A stretch of DNA of 64,000 nucleotides from Sycobia sp. Sy_11 (lineage: Eukaryota; Arthropoda; Insecta; Hymenoptera; Epichrysomallidae): assembly GCA_018907035.1 (NCBI GenBank), contig JACCIC010000039.1, forward strand, positions 3,123,501 through 3,187,500. The letters are read 5' to 3'. The translations under genes and the position numbers were made by a program. Below the pieces are notes generated by a model. The model did no database searches. It was not told the origin of the DNA and was given only the letters and a program-made list of their open reading frames with translations. This document shows positions 22,580 through 33,599 of this stretch, in pieces. Position 1 is the first letter of the stretch. Each line of letters opens with the position of its first letter.

Positions 22580-23280
22580 CAGTTTAAAAAATTTACGTCT
22601 GTATTTTTTCAACATGACCTATAGCTAGAATTAGCAACGTACGAAAAATTGTAATTATCTCGTCTGTTGTTAATCAAATTGATGAAATTAAAAAAATCTA
22701 CGTTTGCTGCTTTCCAAGTTATAAGAATTTTTCAAAAATCCCTTTTCACTTACCTTTACCGTGGCACTAAGCAAAGCAGCGTATACGAGATCTGAATTGC
22801 CACGCTCGCTTCGCACGCGCGTAAACTGTACGACTGTACGGTAATGACCTCGCACATATTTCATTGCAAGAATTAAGAACCAAATGGGCGTAATTGGGCA
22901 GAAATCTTAAGTGACGAGTCGTACAGCGTTTAAATAAACTAGTATTCATGGATAAGCTTCGTAGAGATCGAAAGTGCAAATGACAAAATAAGCAAACGAT
23001 AACCGTGTAGAAATAGTTAATTATTTTTAACACGACGTTTATCCTACTCATGATATAGGAATTAATTATTATTCTGTGTATGAGTATTATAGTATTCTCA
23101 TAATTTCATTTCTTATATATATATATATATATATATGCACGTATATACTCTTTAAACGATCATCGACAATACAGAGTTCGTACATGCATAAGTACGCGTG
23201 TAAGAAATCTGCAAAACCGTTTTGGCGAAAGAAAAACGGGCGCATGACCGCCTCCTCTTTTACGAGGGGTTACGATCTGT
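22580..23280. other. AT-rich spacer
   Basis: A minus-strand 94-codon frame (22767-23051) lacks support. Short TA run at 23114-23136. Confidence 0.5.
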
Positions 23281-23290
23281 ATATCTCTTT

Positions 23291-23321
<31 letters not shown>

Positions 23322-23705
23322 GTACGTCCCTCCCCTCCCCACCTTTGTGTATCGGTGCACTTTTTCTCGCCCCTCGCCACCGTCCCTCCTCAGCCCGCGC
23401 CGGGCTCCAGCCCGCGAGACACGGTTAAAGTCGACGCCATTAAAAAGAAGGAGGCATCGGCCGTTGTGCGGCGCGTCCGTGGCGGACTTGAGAGGGGGAG
23501 GGGGGGCAGATACCGTTTCGCCGTCGCATATCGACGCGCCGCCCGTCTCTCTTCTCGCTCTCATTCCCCGATTTCTTTTTCTTTCGAACCCTCCTTTTCG
23601 ACGATTCACTCTCTCGCTCTCTCTCTCTCTCCTTCTCTCCGTCCCTCCCTCCCTTTCTCTTTCTCTCGGACACCTCCTTCACCCTTCTCGCTGTCGGTCT
23701 GTCGC

Positions 23706-23706
23706 A

Positions 23707-23734
<28 letters not shown>
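23706..23734. repeat. (CT)n microsatellite
   Basis: About 14 CT units. Confidence 0.95.
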
Positions 23735-23738
<4 letters not shown>

Positions 23739-23897
23739 CGATACGAATGGCAAGACCGAGAGCGAAAGAGAAGAGGAGAGAATGCGTTATTGCTCACTCG
23801 CTTTTTCAACCTGCCGTTCGCCCGATGCCTCATGGTATCAGCACGGCGGAGCGCTTGCGCTTTTTCTCCCCCACCGCCGACTACACGTTCTTGGGAC

Positions 23898-23900
<3 letters not shown>

Positions 23901-23947
<47 letters not shown>
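23901..23947. repeat. (TA)n microsatellite
   Basis: About 23 TA units. Confidence 0.97.
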
Positions 23948-23948
<1 letters not shown>

Positions 23949-24240
23949 GCGCATCCGCGGGCATTTATGCGGTATACAAACCTTTGATACACACACACAC
24001 GCGCGCGCGCGCGAGAGCGGCACCTCCGAAGCCATGCCGTGTAACTGTAAATTTTCGGGGAATTTTTTCGATCGCTTTTTCGCCAATTCGATTGTCCTAT
24101 TGTTCCGGCTCTTTTTGCGCCGCGCGTTATTGAAAATTCCTGTCCAGGTCGATTTTAGCGATGTTGAGGCCCCTTTCGACAGAGCTCGTTTCGCACGCAC
24201 TCCGAGCGCAGAGACGTTGTTACATCTGCTTGGACGATGA

Positions 24241-25140
24241 TAAAATATAGCCGAGCAATACTTGTTGCCAAATACCGATGATTTTAATTTGTCGCGTGGT
24301 AATAATTGCCGCGAACTGTCATCGCAACAATAATATCTATAATGATATTACGGTGATAAAATATCTGGTATCAGGAAAGTAAACAAAAATCACTGCATAA
24401 CGAAATCGTTCCACATGAACATTAGATTCCGATTTGTTTTTAAGATTATTTTCAACTCTTTGACGAGCGGCGTGGAAAATGTACTTTCTATTAGTGCCGC
24501 TTCTACAACTGTCGTTCACTGAAAAATCTTGAGAATTTCTTTATTTTCTAATTCAATCGTTTGGCTAAAGCCCCGGACATTTCAACGAACTTCTAAATTT
24601 TGAGTTTTCAAATACTGCCCGACAGACAAATGATTTTCTATAAGAAAAATTTCTTACAACTCTTTTACGGAGTAAAAACAATTGATTTTCGAATGAAAAA
24701 TTAATATTCCCTTTTGCTTTACGCGACAACTGCAATGAAATTTTCAGATTCGTGATCACGAGCAATTTTCCGATAATATTTTAATACTCCCTTTATGAAC
24801 AATTATCATCGGATCTGGGCGGACTCTGAACAATGACAGTTTAAGAAAAATAATTTATTTACAAGTACATTAGTTCAGACGACCGTTAAGCGGATAAAAT
24901 TGTCCGTTAGTTCAGCACTGAGCGCATCGATGTAGAATCGAAAATCCATCAATCCGCGAAATTTCATCGCCTTCTCACCCGCGTCCCATTAATATATCTG
25001 CGTAGTCGCAGTGCCGCCGATTCGCCAAGCTCGCTACGCATAACAAACGAGACAATACATAATATCTTCGTTTACCCTATTTTATCCGCCCTCTCTGCCA
25101 CACCGATCGCGGACGATATTTTATAACACATTTTATATTT
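24241..25140. other. AT-rich spacer, no gene seen
   Basis: Only short minus-strand frames of background composition. Confidence 0.5.
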
Positions 25141-25415
25141 TATAACAGCGTCGCCGGGGCACCGATTACCGAAAAATCTTTCGACGCCTCGCCCCCCCCC
25201 TTCCCGCGATCTAATGCCTCGGGCCGCGGGGGTTTACGAACCAGACCCCTCTCCGCCCCCCTGCTTCTTTTCCGAATGGGACGTGGGTTGATAGAGGGAC
25301 AGGGCAGGCGGAGGGGAAGAAAATTTATTAATAAGCAAGGGTCGGATGAGGCATCCACCCTCCCCACATCGCCCTTAAACGATCGGCGCGGCGCAGTGCG
25401 AGCCTGCATGGACTC

Positions 25416-25418
<3 letters not shown>

Positions 25419-25455
<37 letters not shown>

Positions 25456-25466
25456 CCTCTCTCTTT
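25419..25466. repeat. (CT)n microsatellite
   Basis: CT run with GTCT and CCCT interruptions. Confidence 0.95.
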
Positions 25467-25798
25467 AGTCTCGCCGCGCTCGCATAATTCAATTGCGGCG
25501 TTGATTAAAAGAAGGCGCGAGCCAAGCCGCGCGTGCTCGCCAGCGAGCAAGAGAGACACGGGGGGGGGGAGGAGGGAGAACCGTGCGAGAGGCCGATGAA
25601 TCGCCCGCCGCGCCTCGCCGAGCGACGGGCTGTGCGCGCGCGCGTGTATGTGTGTGCATGTACGCCACCGTCGTCGGTACGGGGTATAGAGGTAATAGAA
25701 GCGCCTCGAGCGCCGATTTATGCCGCTTAATTGACACGTCCCGAGTGCGTGTGGCCCGAGAGGGAGAGCAACAGACAGAGACAGTGAGAGGGAGAGCT

Positions 25799-25799
<1 letters not shown>

Positions 25800-25835
<36 letters not shown>

Positions 25836-25842
25836 GAGAGAA
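25800..25842. repeat. (GA)n microsatellite
   Basis: GA run with one GGG interruption. Confidence 0.96.
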
Positions 25843-26236
25843 GTGGAGAGGAGGGGAGAAGATGCGGCACACAATGAGAGCGAATAAAAGCCTCGCTTTG
25901 CGCTCCATTGAAATCGTCGGTTTATGGCGTAGTCGAACGTCCGAGTGTCATCGGCGCACTTGGTTTACGCGACCGCTGAGGGACGGGGACCCTCCGTTAT
26001 ACAAACAAAGACATAATTATCGGTAAATCGAATTTAGCCGAGCGTTACGAGAGACGCGCTTTTGTCGATATACAAAGTTTCGATATACGAGATTTCTGGC
26101 GACACTTGGCCATACTTACAGTCTAAAAGATTTTTAATGGTACTCGGAGATTAGGGAAATGCCAAAGGTAGGTAATAACTTCGCCTACCTTGGCAGCCAA
26201 TCAAGCAATTGGGGAGTAATTGGTTTTGTCGCGCTT

Positions 26237-26268
26237 TTTTTTGTTTTGTTTTGTTTTGTTTTGGTTGT
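26237..26268. repeat. (GTTTT)n tract
   Basis: Pentanucleotide run that also supplies the pyrimidine-rich lead-in of the exon candidate at 26286. Confidence 0.9.
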
Positions 26269-26285
26269 TTTCTTTTTTGGTACAG

Positions 26286-26361
26286 CTACTGGAGGAGTTG
26301 CGAGCGGAGTGCGCAGCATCCGTGGGCAGCGCGACGGGGATGAAGTGCGACAAGCGCACAG
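26286..26361 (+). CDS. Candidate internal exon (LLEELRAECAASVGS...)
   Basis: The acceptor GTTTTCTTTTTTGGTACAG ends at 26285, and the donor ACAG|GTAGCT begins at 26362. The 76-bp segment starts in phase 0 and reads LLEELRAECAASVGSATGMK, then CDKRTG with one base left over. Twenty of 25 codons end in G or C, unlike the neighbouring AT-rich DNA. The start is helix-like and amphipathic; two cysteines are present. The frame continues open past the donor to TAA near 26459, so the exon may be longer. No family is recognised. It is one of the two best-supported exons in the window. Confidence 0.42.
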
Positions 26362-26459
26362 GTAGCTCGCGCGGTCCCGTTGGTTGGAAAGACCAAAGAG
26401 AAATTGGCGGTAAAGGAACGCCGGTAAAACAATGCAACGTCGTAGTATGGATCGGCTAA

Positions 26460-26799
26460 AATTCTACGTTTCGGTTTTTTTTTCTTTTCTTTTAATAATA
26501 TTCAGTGGTGAAAAAAGATGGACCGAAATAATGAAAACTAAATGTTGTAAAGAACGGCCTTTTACTATAGACAGGGCAGTTACTTTTCTTAACAACGAAT
26601 GCGTTCAGTTAGCGAAACAAAACGAAAGTATTTGAAAAAACATTGTTCTCCAATTTTATTTGCTTTTCCTAGATACTATTACATTTAATTCAAACAAAGA
26701 GAGAATAATTTATTCATCTTACGCCTGTTTTTATTTTTATAAGATTCAATAAATATATTAAAAATATTTCAAGTAAAAATAGCAAATATAAAATAGAAA
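26460..26799. other. AT-rich spacer
   Basis: Plus-strand frame 26432-26635 is of background composition; nothing else seen. Confidence 0.45.
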
Positions 26800-27015
26800 A
26801 TTCGACTTGAGGCCTACGATGGCTCGATCGCTAGAGCGAACGACTATTGACTTATTAACTTGGTGATCCGAGTTCAAATCCCGTTCTCGGCCGATTGATA
26901 CAGGCACCGCTGTAATAATTTACATGTGCTTTCTTTACAGACACATCGTAGACCACCGATATTTGGAAGCATAAATAGAGCGACGTTAAATAACATAAAA
27001 AAAAATATTCGACTT
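26800..27015 (+). mobile_element. tRNA-derived SINE with 9-bp target duplication
   Basis: The element (26809-27006) is flanked by ATTCGACTT on both sides (26800-26808 and 27007-27015). Its head carries a polymerase III A-box-like TGGCTCGATCGCTAGAGCG, with a 4-bp D-stem GCTC/GAGC, and a B-box-like AGTTCAAATCC near 26871-26881, as in a tRNA gene. The T-arm does not pair well and no acceptor stem closes, so it is not a working tRNA. A unique body of about 110 bp and a tail ending TTAAATAACAT plus A-run follow. The LINE partner cannot be named from this. Confidence 0.75.
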
Positions 27016-27380
27016 CGTTGCAACGCTTTAGTACCCTTCTCGGTATTCTTTAGTATTATTCTTTAGTATTCTTGCGGTATAATATTTTTCATTTTATACT
27101 CTGACGACTGGCACTCACGTATATATGGGTTTACTTTACCCAAATTATTACCAAACAGAATAGCACGATATTACCGATCGGCAATCACAGCTTTTACACA
27201 CATTTATAATCGTACAATTGGCTGGTTCATACTTTCGGAAAGTTAGCGAGCAGCGGAATACGTCGTATAGAAATACGCTATGGTAGTATTGCAGCTTATT
27301 AATTTTCGCGCATTTCATAAAAATGATTTGCTACGTAAAAACTTATCGGTTACGTCATTATTTCGGGCAAAGCCGTGACC
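27016..27380. other. AT-rich spacer
   Basis: No gene or repeat recognised. Confidence 0.5.
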
Positions 27381-27930
27381 GAGGATGTTAGACCATATAG
27401 GTGTGTGCGTTTGTGCGTGTGTGTGCACACTCGCTGACAGTCGCTGTAAACGCGGGCAGGGGAAAAATATAATTTTTCTCCTCCATAAAGTATACTTGCA
27501 CAATGGAGTTTGCGCAAAAGGCTCTCGATCATTTTCTCTCGGCGACAATGCGCCCCCCTACCCTCCCGTAATCCAGGCCGAACACACACTTTCGTCGATA
27601 ATAAGAGGCGGCATTTTTCGCCGAGTAATGCAAGAAGCCGCCGTGGTCGCCGTCATGGCGCTTTCGAAGCCATGTATAATGCGGGCGAGAGAGCGGACCC
27701 GCGCGAATCGCCCCTCGGCGCGACGGGCATGGCCCTCCTCGCGTATTTCTATTTGTCGCGCGGCCCGCCGCCCGCCCGCCGCCCGCACGGACGACGCGAC
27801 GGTTTTGCGCAATCCGTCCGATCCGTGCGGTGCTTGGCCAAGGCGTTGCGCAAACGGTCCCCGAGCGTGAGAGAGTAATGGGGGGGGGGGGAGGGAGCCG
27901 AGGTAGCGCGTATCGCTGCAGATTCAGTAT
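27380..27930. promoter_or_regulatory. CpG-rich island
   Basis: GC-rich block with a CG-dense core at 27640-27860 and a 12-G run at 27880-27891 followed by AGGGAG. Long overlapping frames on both strands are alanine/arginine-rich and mutually exclusive, with no domain. Confidence 0.3.
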
Positions 27931-29640
27931 GGGGCGAGTGTTTTTTCTACCCACCCTTTGTCCAAGTACGGAGCGACGCGGAAATCTTCGCCTTTTCCGC
28001 GTTCGTTTCGGAATTTTCACAAAGTCCCTTTCTAAGATTATCGTAAGAGTGCACAATTTTTCAAGAAATCCGAATAAAACACAGAGATTCGACGCGCAAA
28101 GTGAGCATTCGATTATTATTTTTGGGATATCTCGCGAGAAATCTTACTTTCAAGACGTTCTCGCGGGTGACTCCATCGAACAGGCATAACATTTTTCGGT
28201 CTTAAAAGCATTTAAACGGCACTCGAGGCCGATAAAATTTTGTTTTTTTTTCTCTCATTTTTTTTGTCTCGTTAGCGTGATTGGACGTTTTCGATTTCGA
28301 ATGTGAATCCCATCTCAGACGATCAAACAATGTTAAATAAAAATTTCGACAATGTTAAATTAAAATTTTGAGCACTTATTCATGCGTTAGAATGAAAAAT
28401 AAGCATGGAATTTTTTATAAAAGGTGTATAAATATTTATAAATATTATCCGCACAAGTAAAATTTTTTACTTTCATCGATAGTAAGGACTGCTGAGCATT
28501 TAAAGTTGCTGATTGATGCAACATTTTTTCTACTTATCAAGGAACAAAAAAGCTATTTAATACTCCAGCTTGATCTCTTATAAATATTCATAGATCGTTT
28601 TTAATTGTATTTTTTACATACACACATTTTTCCAACGGAATATTCGTGCGTACAAGTCCACATGCCGCAATGATTTCCCGAATTTTCTAAAGATTTCATA
28701 TGATTTTAAATCGATTTTAGAATTTTTTGAACTATTTGAATTTCGTAAATCATATCTACATTCTAAATGAGCGTATTATAAATTAAGTCAATACTAAGAA
28801 GGTAAATTATCGTCGTTAGATCCGCGGTAAATGACGCAGTGCTGGCTGTAATTTACGCTACGAAATATAATGGATACTTACTCATCCAATTTCGAATAAT
28901 TATTTTTTAGCAATGATCCGTTTTTTTTTTATTATCACTGGATATGGAGAGTACTGATTTTAAATGATTTTAAAAGGATTTAAGTGAATCCTTTTACCGT
29001 GTACATAAAAAATATCGTCATAAATATTTCAAACAAATGTTCATTATTATTCTCGATTTTTTTTCCTAAAGAGAGTTCGATGAAATCACTGATTGAAGCA
29101 CAGATTCAAATCAGTTCTCTTCTTTTAAAATTAAGCTATACATTTTGCTATATAAGCCCCCCTCCCATTTTTCAGTTTAATATACATAACCTTTCGAGCA
29201 AAAGAGATTAATGATCGAAGAACTATTAAACGTAATCCTTTCTAATCCCAAGCGGTTTTCGAATTTAGCCCGAACCACAAAACTACCAGGCGATGCTTGA
29301 AATCACTAAAAGCAGAGGTAAGGTATTTCGGAATTATTTTTAGCCCACACGGACAGTCCGTAGCTGTGTCAGAATGCAAATCCTCAATGTCCATAAGCCA
29401 TACTTATAGATTCTGCCTTAGAATTCCAGGGTATACGTATTCATAACTTAATATTAAATGTGACGATTGCCATATAGTTGATTTTATTTTGACAATAACT
29501 CATACGCGATTCCATATGCCCCATTGACAAATCATTAATTAAACCATTTGAGCAACGAGTAATTTTTTCTATTATATAAAATATTATGTAGATACAATGC
29601 ATATATAACATAGCATCGGCACCGATAGAAATCTCTAGCT
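27930..29640. other. Long AT-rich spacer, no gene seen
   Basis: Plus-strand frame 28984-29211 has background composition. A slightly GC-richer patch at 29260-29420 has no open frame of note. Confidence 0.5.
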
Positions 29641-29984
29641 GAATCACGCGCTATCCCTCCCCTCCCGGCGCCTTATCCCTTTGCCCATTTCCATGTAGCG
29701 TTTCCAACGTACGTGTAGAAAAGAACCCTCGAAACGGCGTTAGAAAAAGAAGAACATCCCAATCCTTTCGAAAGCGGAAAATTTCAAAAAATTCCAACCA
29801 TCCGACGGGTAGATGCGCTCGCGATCAACGGCCACGATCGCGCCGCTGCATATAGAATCGGAACAATTTCTACCCCTGTCCCCCTACCGCACCGTTGGTC
29901 CCGGGCAACCCCCGCGGGGCACACGTTCGCAAATCCTCGGATGCTGCTGACTCGCCGGCAACAAGTTAAGGCGTATACGTATAT

Positions 29985-30026
<42 letters not shown>

Positions 30027-30296
30027 GTATCTACATCTATATATAGTATCTATCTATACGAACATCGCTCGGTACCTGCCGCCTCGCATTCCCCGCTACT
30101 TTTTCGCGCTCGCTCGGGAGAAAGACACGCTCTCGCGGCATATTTTGCGCTCTCGCTCTTTTTCTCTCCTTCCCATCCCCCCCCGGCGACTTATGTATAA
30201 TTCAGGAATAAGGGCGTGGGGAAACCGAGCACAGCCAAGCGCTTCGCGCGGTTGGCGGAAGCGATAAAGCGGCGCGAATGACCTGCCGTGTACACA
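29640..30296. promoter_or_regulatory. GC-rich island with TA run
   Basis: CpG-dense at 29640-29970 and 30070-30280, interrupted by a TA run at 29980-30023. Confidence 0.3.
29980..30023. repeat. (TA)n microsatellite
   Basis: TA run with one AA interruption. Confidence 0.96.
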
Positions 30297-30521
30297 GGGT
30301 GATATGATAAAAACGTCCCGGTATTTATACGTATTGTCGAGGGCCGAATAAGTAAGATTTAAACGTTATTGGGTGGGTTAACAGGTGATTTCGGCCATCG
30401 ATAAATCATTGAAAGCGCCAGGCGAACATGCAAAACGACGCTGTGAAACTTGAAAGTGAATTTGTCTATATGTTAATATAAATTTATTGAGACAATTTGT
30501 AGTGCACGAAGGCGTGACGTG
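30297..30521. mobile_element. Possible repeat fragment left of the mariner
   Basis: Begins CACAGGGTGATATGAT, similar in style to termini of insect transposable elements, and runs up to the mariner inverted repeat. No coding capacity. The family is not identified. Confidence 0.25.
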
Positions 30522-30559
30522 TCGTTCAATAAGTCCCGAGACCAACTACGAAAACATTT

Positions 30560-31200
30560 TTTTTTGTTTTAAACCATTTTTCTTCATCAATGTAATTCTC
30601 CTTTGAGAGTAATATCATCGTTCCAAGGGCTTTCCAACGTTTCTATACCACGATTTTAAAAGGATACGTCCTTTGCTTTGAAATAGGCCTCAGTTTCGAC
30701 AATAAACTCCTCATTGAAGCTAAATGTTCTTCGCCGGAGCCTGTTCATTTTCGTAGTCAATGAAAATCACGCCATGTGTATCCCAAAAAAAAAAAAATGC
30801 CATGAATTTTCCAACAGACTGTTGCGTTTTTGGACGCTTTGGGCGTTTTTCACCAGCCATGCGCCACTCAGATAATTGCCGATTTGCCGCCGGAGTGAAA
30901 CGATGTATCCATGTTTCATACGTGGTCACGTGTCGACGCAGGAAATCCTTTTTATCGCGAGTAAATAGCGATAGACAGCCCTCTGAATCGTTGACTCGTT
31001 GCTGTTTTTGTTCCACCGAAAACCATCGCGGCTCGCACTTGGAAGAAACCTTTTTCGTGCTCAATTATTCATGAAGGATTGTAAATACGCTTCCAGATGA
31101 TATCTGTGTCATTTCTGCAGTCTCAAGAATCTTCATTTTGCGATATTTCATTACGATTTTTATCCATTTCTGGCTCGGTCACCGGACTCAGCCTCCGTCG
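30560..31200 (-). pseudogene. Mariner transposase remnant, minus strand
   Basis: Translation on the minus strand gives, in order, part of the DNA-binding and linker region (RKMKILETAEMTQISSGSVF, frame broken), then KVSSKCEPRWFSVEQKQQRV, then the catalytic start, where the usual DETWIH reads YETWIH, and then WDTHGVIFIDYENEQ. An internal deletion of about 100 codons follows. After it come ETEAYFKAKD and TLESPWNDDITLKG, the usual C-terminal end next to the terminal repeat. The first catalytic aspartate is thus replaced by tyrosine, and the other two lie in the deleted part. Several stops and frameshifts are present. Confidence 0.85.
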
Positions 31201-31224
31201 TTAAGTTCATGAAATGTCATTCAT

Positions 31225-31690
31225 TTCGTTCATGGCAAACTCATGGCGTCTGTTTTTTGGGATACAAATGGCGTGATTTTCATTGGTTAGCTGGACTATT
31301 ATATTGACTCATTTGTACATTGGATGGAGGAGATCGCAACAAAACGATCGTACATGTAGAAGAAAAAATCTTCTTTTACCAAGACAATGCAGCATGTCAC
31401 AAGTCCATGAAAACAATGGCAAAATTGAAAGAGTTGCGCTTTGATATGCTTCCCGACCCCCCGTATTTACCAGATTTAGTACCGAGCGACTACTGGCTCT
31501 TTGCTGATCTCAAAAAAAATGCTCCAGGGAAAAACATTTGGCTAGGACGAGGAGATTATTGCTTAAATTAATGCCTATTTGAAAGCACAGGATAAAATAT
31601 TGTATAGAAAAGTTGTAAAGGCGTTGGATCGATTGTATCACTCTAAGGAGATTATATTGATGAATAAAAATGTTTTTTTTTTTTTTTTAA
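31225..31690 (+). pseudogene. Mariner transposase C-terminal half, plus strand
   Basis: Starts at GKLMASVFWDTNGVIFI, then a stop where the family has an aspartate, then a frameshifted stretch. QDNAACHKSMKTMAKLKE and PPYLPDLVPSDYWLFADLKK follow in an intact 83-codon frame (31320-31571). The spacing between the aspartates of QDNA and PSDY is 34 residues, the D34D signature of mariner transposases. The C-terminal tail (LDRLYHSKEIILMNK) runs into the right terminal repeat. The N-terminal half is absent, so it cannot make an active enzyme. Confidence 0.85.
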
Positions 31691-31729
31691 ATGTTTTGTT
31701 CGTAGTTAGTTTCGGGATTTATTGACCGA

Positions 31730-31780
31730 GAGATCGGTATGGGCATTTTTGCCCGACAATGCGAGCGCTGTTGCTGCTGC
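31730..31780. repeat. Dispersed repeat, copy B
   Basis: Matches 1740-1790 at 46 of 51 positions and abuts the right mariner terminus. It contains a small hairpin GGGCATTTTTGCCC (31741-31754) that copy A has lost on one arm. A CTG/CCG-rich stretch follows, as in copy A. Confidence 0.7.
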
Positions 31781-31799
31781 CGCTGCTACTCCATGCAAT

Positions 31800-32181
31800 C
31801 AGGTGTGTAAGATGATTGATGATCGTTGGACGCTTTTTCTCCGACTCGAGAAAGCGCTTTGCCGACGTTTAATTAATAAAACTGTAAATTCCATTAAAAT
31901 AGTAAATTTGGCCTGTCGTGCGCGAGGTCTCTTAGCCGGTGCACAAGTGATCCGTAAAAGAAAAATCCTCGCGGGTCGGGCGGCTTTTGAGGAAAAATTG
32001 AAGTATGCCGTTAAAAAAATTCCTCGACACCCGCGCACGGAATTGCGAAATCGCTGCATTAATCCGCTCGCCTTTTGTTCAGTTGGGGGGGGGGGACGGA
32101 GGCGGGAGAGCGCAGTGGGTGGACAGTCGTACGAGATTCGCGCGCCTGCGAGAAAGAGATATATAGAGGGAGAGAGGGAGG

Positions 32182-32233
<52 letters not shown>

Positions 32234-32640
32234 GACAGAGACAAAAGACGATAATGGATTCAGGCTAAAGGCAGGAGTCGAGGGGTGGGTGGTTTGTGTA
32301 TTGAGATATCAGTCCCATATAAACGTGCCCCGACCGGTAATGGCCTCTTCCCCCCCCCCCGTTCTCGGAAGCACCCGGTCCGCGGTGCCTCTCTTCCCCC
32401 TTCTCCCCGTCCTTCTCCGTCTACGTCTCAGGGTCCATATAGACCCATGGAATTAAAGCTGCACAGAGGCAGAGGGTGGTAGAGGGTATTGCGGGGAGGG
32501 CGGCTGGGGGGACGGGGGAATGGATGTTTGTATCGCGGGAGTTTAGATATGCGCGCGCGGTACGCCGGCCCTCGTCCGCTTATACGCGTCCACAGGCCGT
32601 GCCGCGTGGGTGGACAAACTGTACCGAGTTCCATCGTCCG
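31800..32640. promoter_or_regulatory. GC-rich island with GA run
   Basis: CpG-rich from about 32020. It includes a 10-G run near 32085 and a C run near 32352. The 244-codon plus frame passes through a GA run (RERER) and is not convincing as a protein. Confidence 0.3.
32187..32230. repeat. (GA)n microsatellite
   Basis: About 22 GA units after GGGA repeats. Confidence 0.97.
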
Positions 32641-32744
32641 TTCTCTTTATTCGTTTCTTTCTCCCACTCTTTACTTCTTTCGGAACTCGCTTTATCCTTT
32701 TTTTTGTCAGATATAGATATAACAGAAGAAGCTATTATAGCTTT

Positions 32745-32745
32745 A

Positions 32746-32810
<65 letters not shown>
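32745..32810. repeat. (TA)n microsatellite
   Basis: About 32 TA units with one TACA interruption. Confidence 0.97.
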
Positions 32811-32811
<1 letters not shown>

Positions 32812-33070
32812 AAACTGCTTAATTATATAGAATTATCTGCGATCTATACTGAATATTGGCTCCATTATTTTTATTCGCTCTTTCGTGTAAATCTATATAT
32901 GGTTGCATGTGTATATGTAGATGACAAAATCTGTTACAGGTACATTAGAGTCTGACGTATTATTATCAAAATACGTCAGAAGAGACTTTCTCTTTGAGTC
33001 ACAGTAGACTCTAATATAAAAACAACTTCCGAATGCTAATCGACGATGAAGTCATTTTCCTTACGGTACT
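32811..33070. other. AT-rich spacer
   Basis: Nothing recognised. Confidence 0.5.
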
Positions 33071-33106
33071 CTCCCTCTCTCTCTCTCACTCTCTCTCTCT
33101 CCCTCG

Positions 33107-33154
<48 letters not shown>
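33070..33154. repeat. (CT)n then (TA)n compound microsatellite
   Basis: CT 33070-33104, TA 33109-33154. Confidence 0.96.
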
Positions 33155-33157
<3 letters not shown>

Positions 33158-33501
33158 ATGTCAAAGACTATTTCAAATAGCTATGATTATATATTTCGAG
33201 CGTAGAAAAGGAAGAAAAAAGAAACAGATTTCGTATGCTCTAATTGCGTATATAATTTTATCCCCTTTATCGATAAATCTACATTATCAATATACATAGA
33301 GATATATGCATTATTATAATTACTGCTATCGAAGAGAAAAAAAAATTGCTATTGAAGAAAGAAAGCACAGTATTGTCATCAAAACGTCAGACACGATCAA
33401 GCTGTACATGATTCGGTACTCGTAATGTTCCTTTTCATTTTACCTTAAGTATCTGGTGAACATATTACAGCCAGCGTAATTTTTCAATTTAAAAACTACA
33501 C
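33155..33501. other. AT-rich spacer
   Basis: Nothing recognised. Confidence 0.5.
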
Positions 33502-33503
33502 TA

Positions 33504-33551
<48 letters not shown>
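33502..33551. repeat. (CA)n then (TA)n microsatellite
   Basis: Short CA run passing into about 20 TA units. Confidence 0.96.
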
Positions 33552-33554
<3 letters not shown>

Positions 33555-33599
33555 CAATTATAATTTATACTTATGTCGTTTATATACGGAGTAACTCCA

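Larger units (their letters stand above)
23280..24240. promoter_or_regulatory. GC-rich, CT-rich island
   Basis: Pyrimidine-rich on the plus strand, with several CT runs (23296-23321, 23608-23665, 23706-23734) and GGGGGAGGGGGG at 23497-23508. It also carries a long TA run and CA/CG alternation (23989-24014). The 303- and 297-codon frames crossing it are microsatellite translations. Confidence 0.3.
25140..26040. promoter_or_regulatory. CpG-rich island between CT and GA runs
   Basis: GC-rich block in which a CT run (25419-25466) and a GA run (25800-25842) face each other about 330 bp apart and could pair as a long hairpin. Open frames are RERER/SLSLS or arginine-rich. Confidence 0.3.
30522..31729. 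mobile_element. Rearranged mariner: two truncated copies head to head
   Basis: A mariner-type (Tc1/mariner DNA transposon) unit bounded by inverted termini at 30522-30557 and 31691-31729, which match apart from a few substitutions and one inserted C. The left part encodes transposase text on the minus strand; the right part encodes transposase text on the plus strand. Both parts contain the C-terminal end of the protein, so this is two copies fused, not one copy with an inverted middle. The outer ends are therefore both 3' termini. A 33-bp inverted repeat (30758-30790 and 31253-31285, 32 of 33 matching) marks the shared WDTxGVIFI motif. Flanking TA target duplications are not visible. Non-autonomous and decayed. 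Confidence 0.85.

Noticed and set aside
23076..24240. Overlapping plus frames of about 300 codons
   Set aside because: Driven by CT and TA runs and serine/arginine-rich GC translation in three overlapping frames, so none can be genuine on composition.
26809..26890. Functional tRNA gene
   Set aside because: A and B boxes are present, but no acceptor stem closes and the T-arm is poorly paired; flanking target duplication shows a SINE.
31722..32456. 244-codon plus frame
   Set aside because: Begins in the mariner end, crosses the dispersed repeat and a GA run; composite of unrelated pieces.
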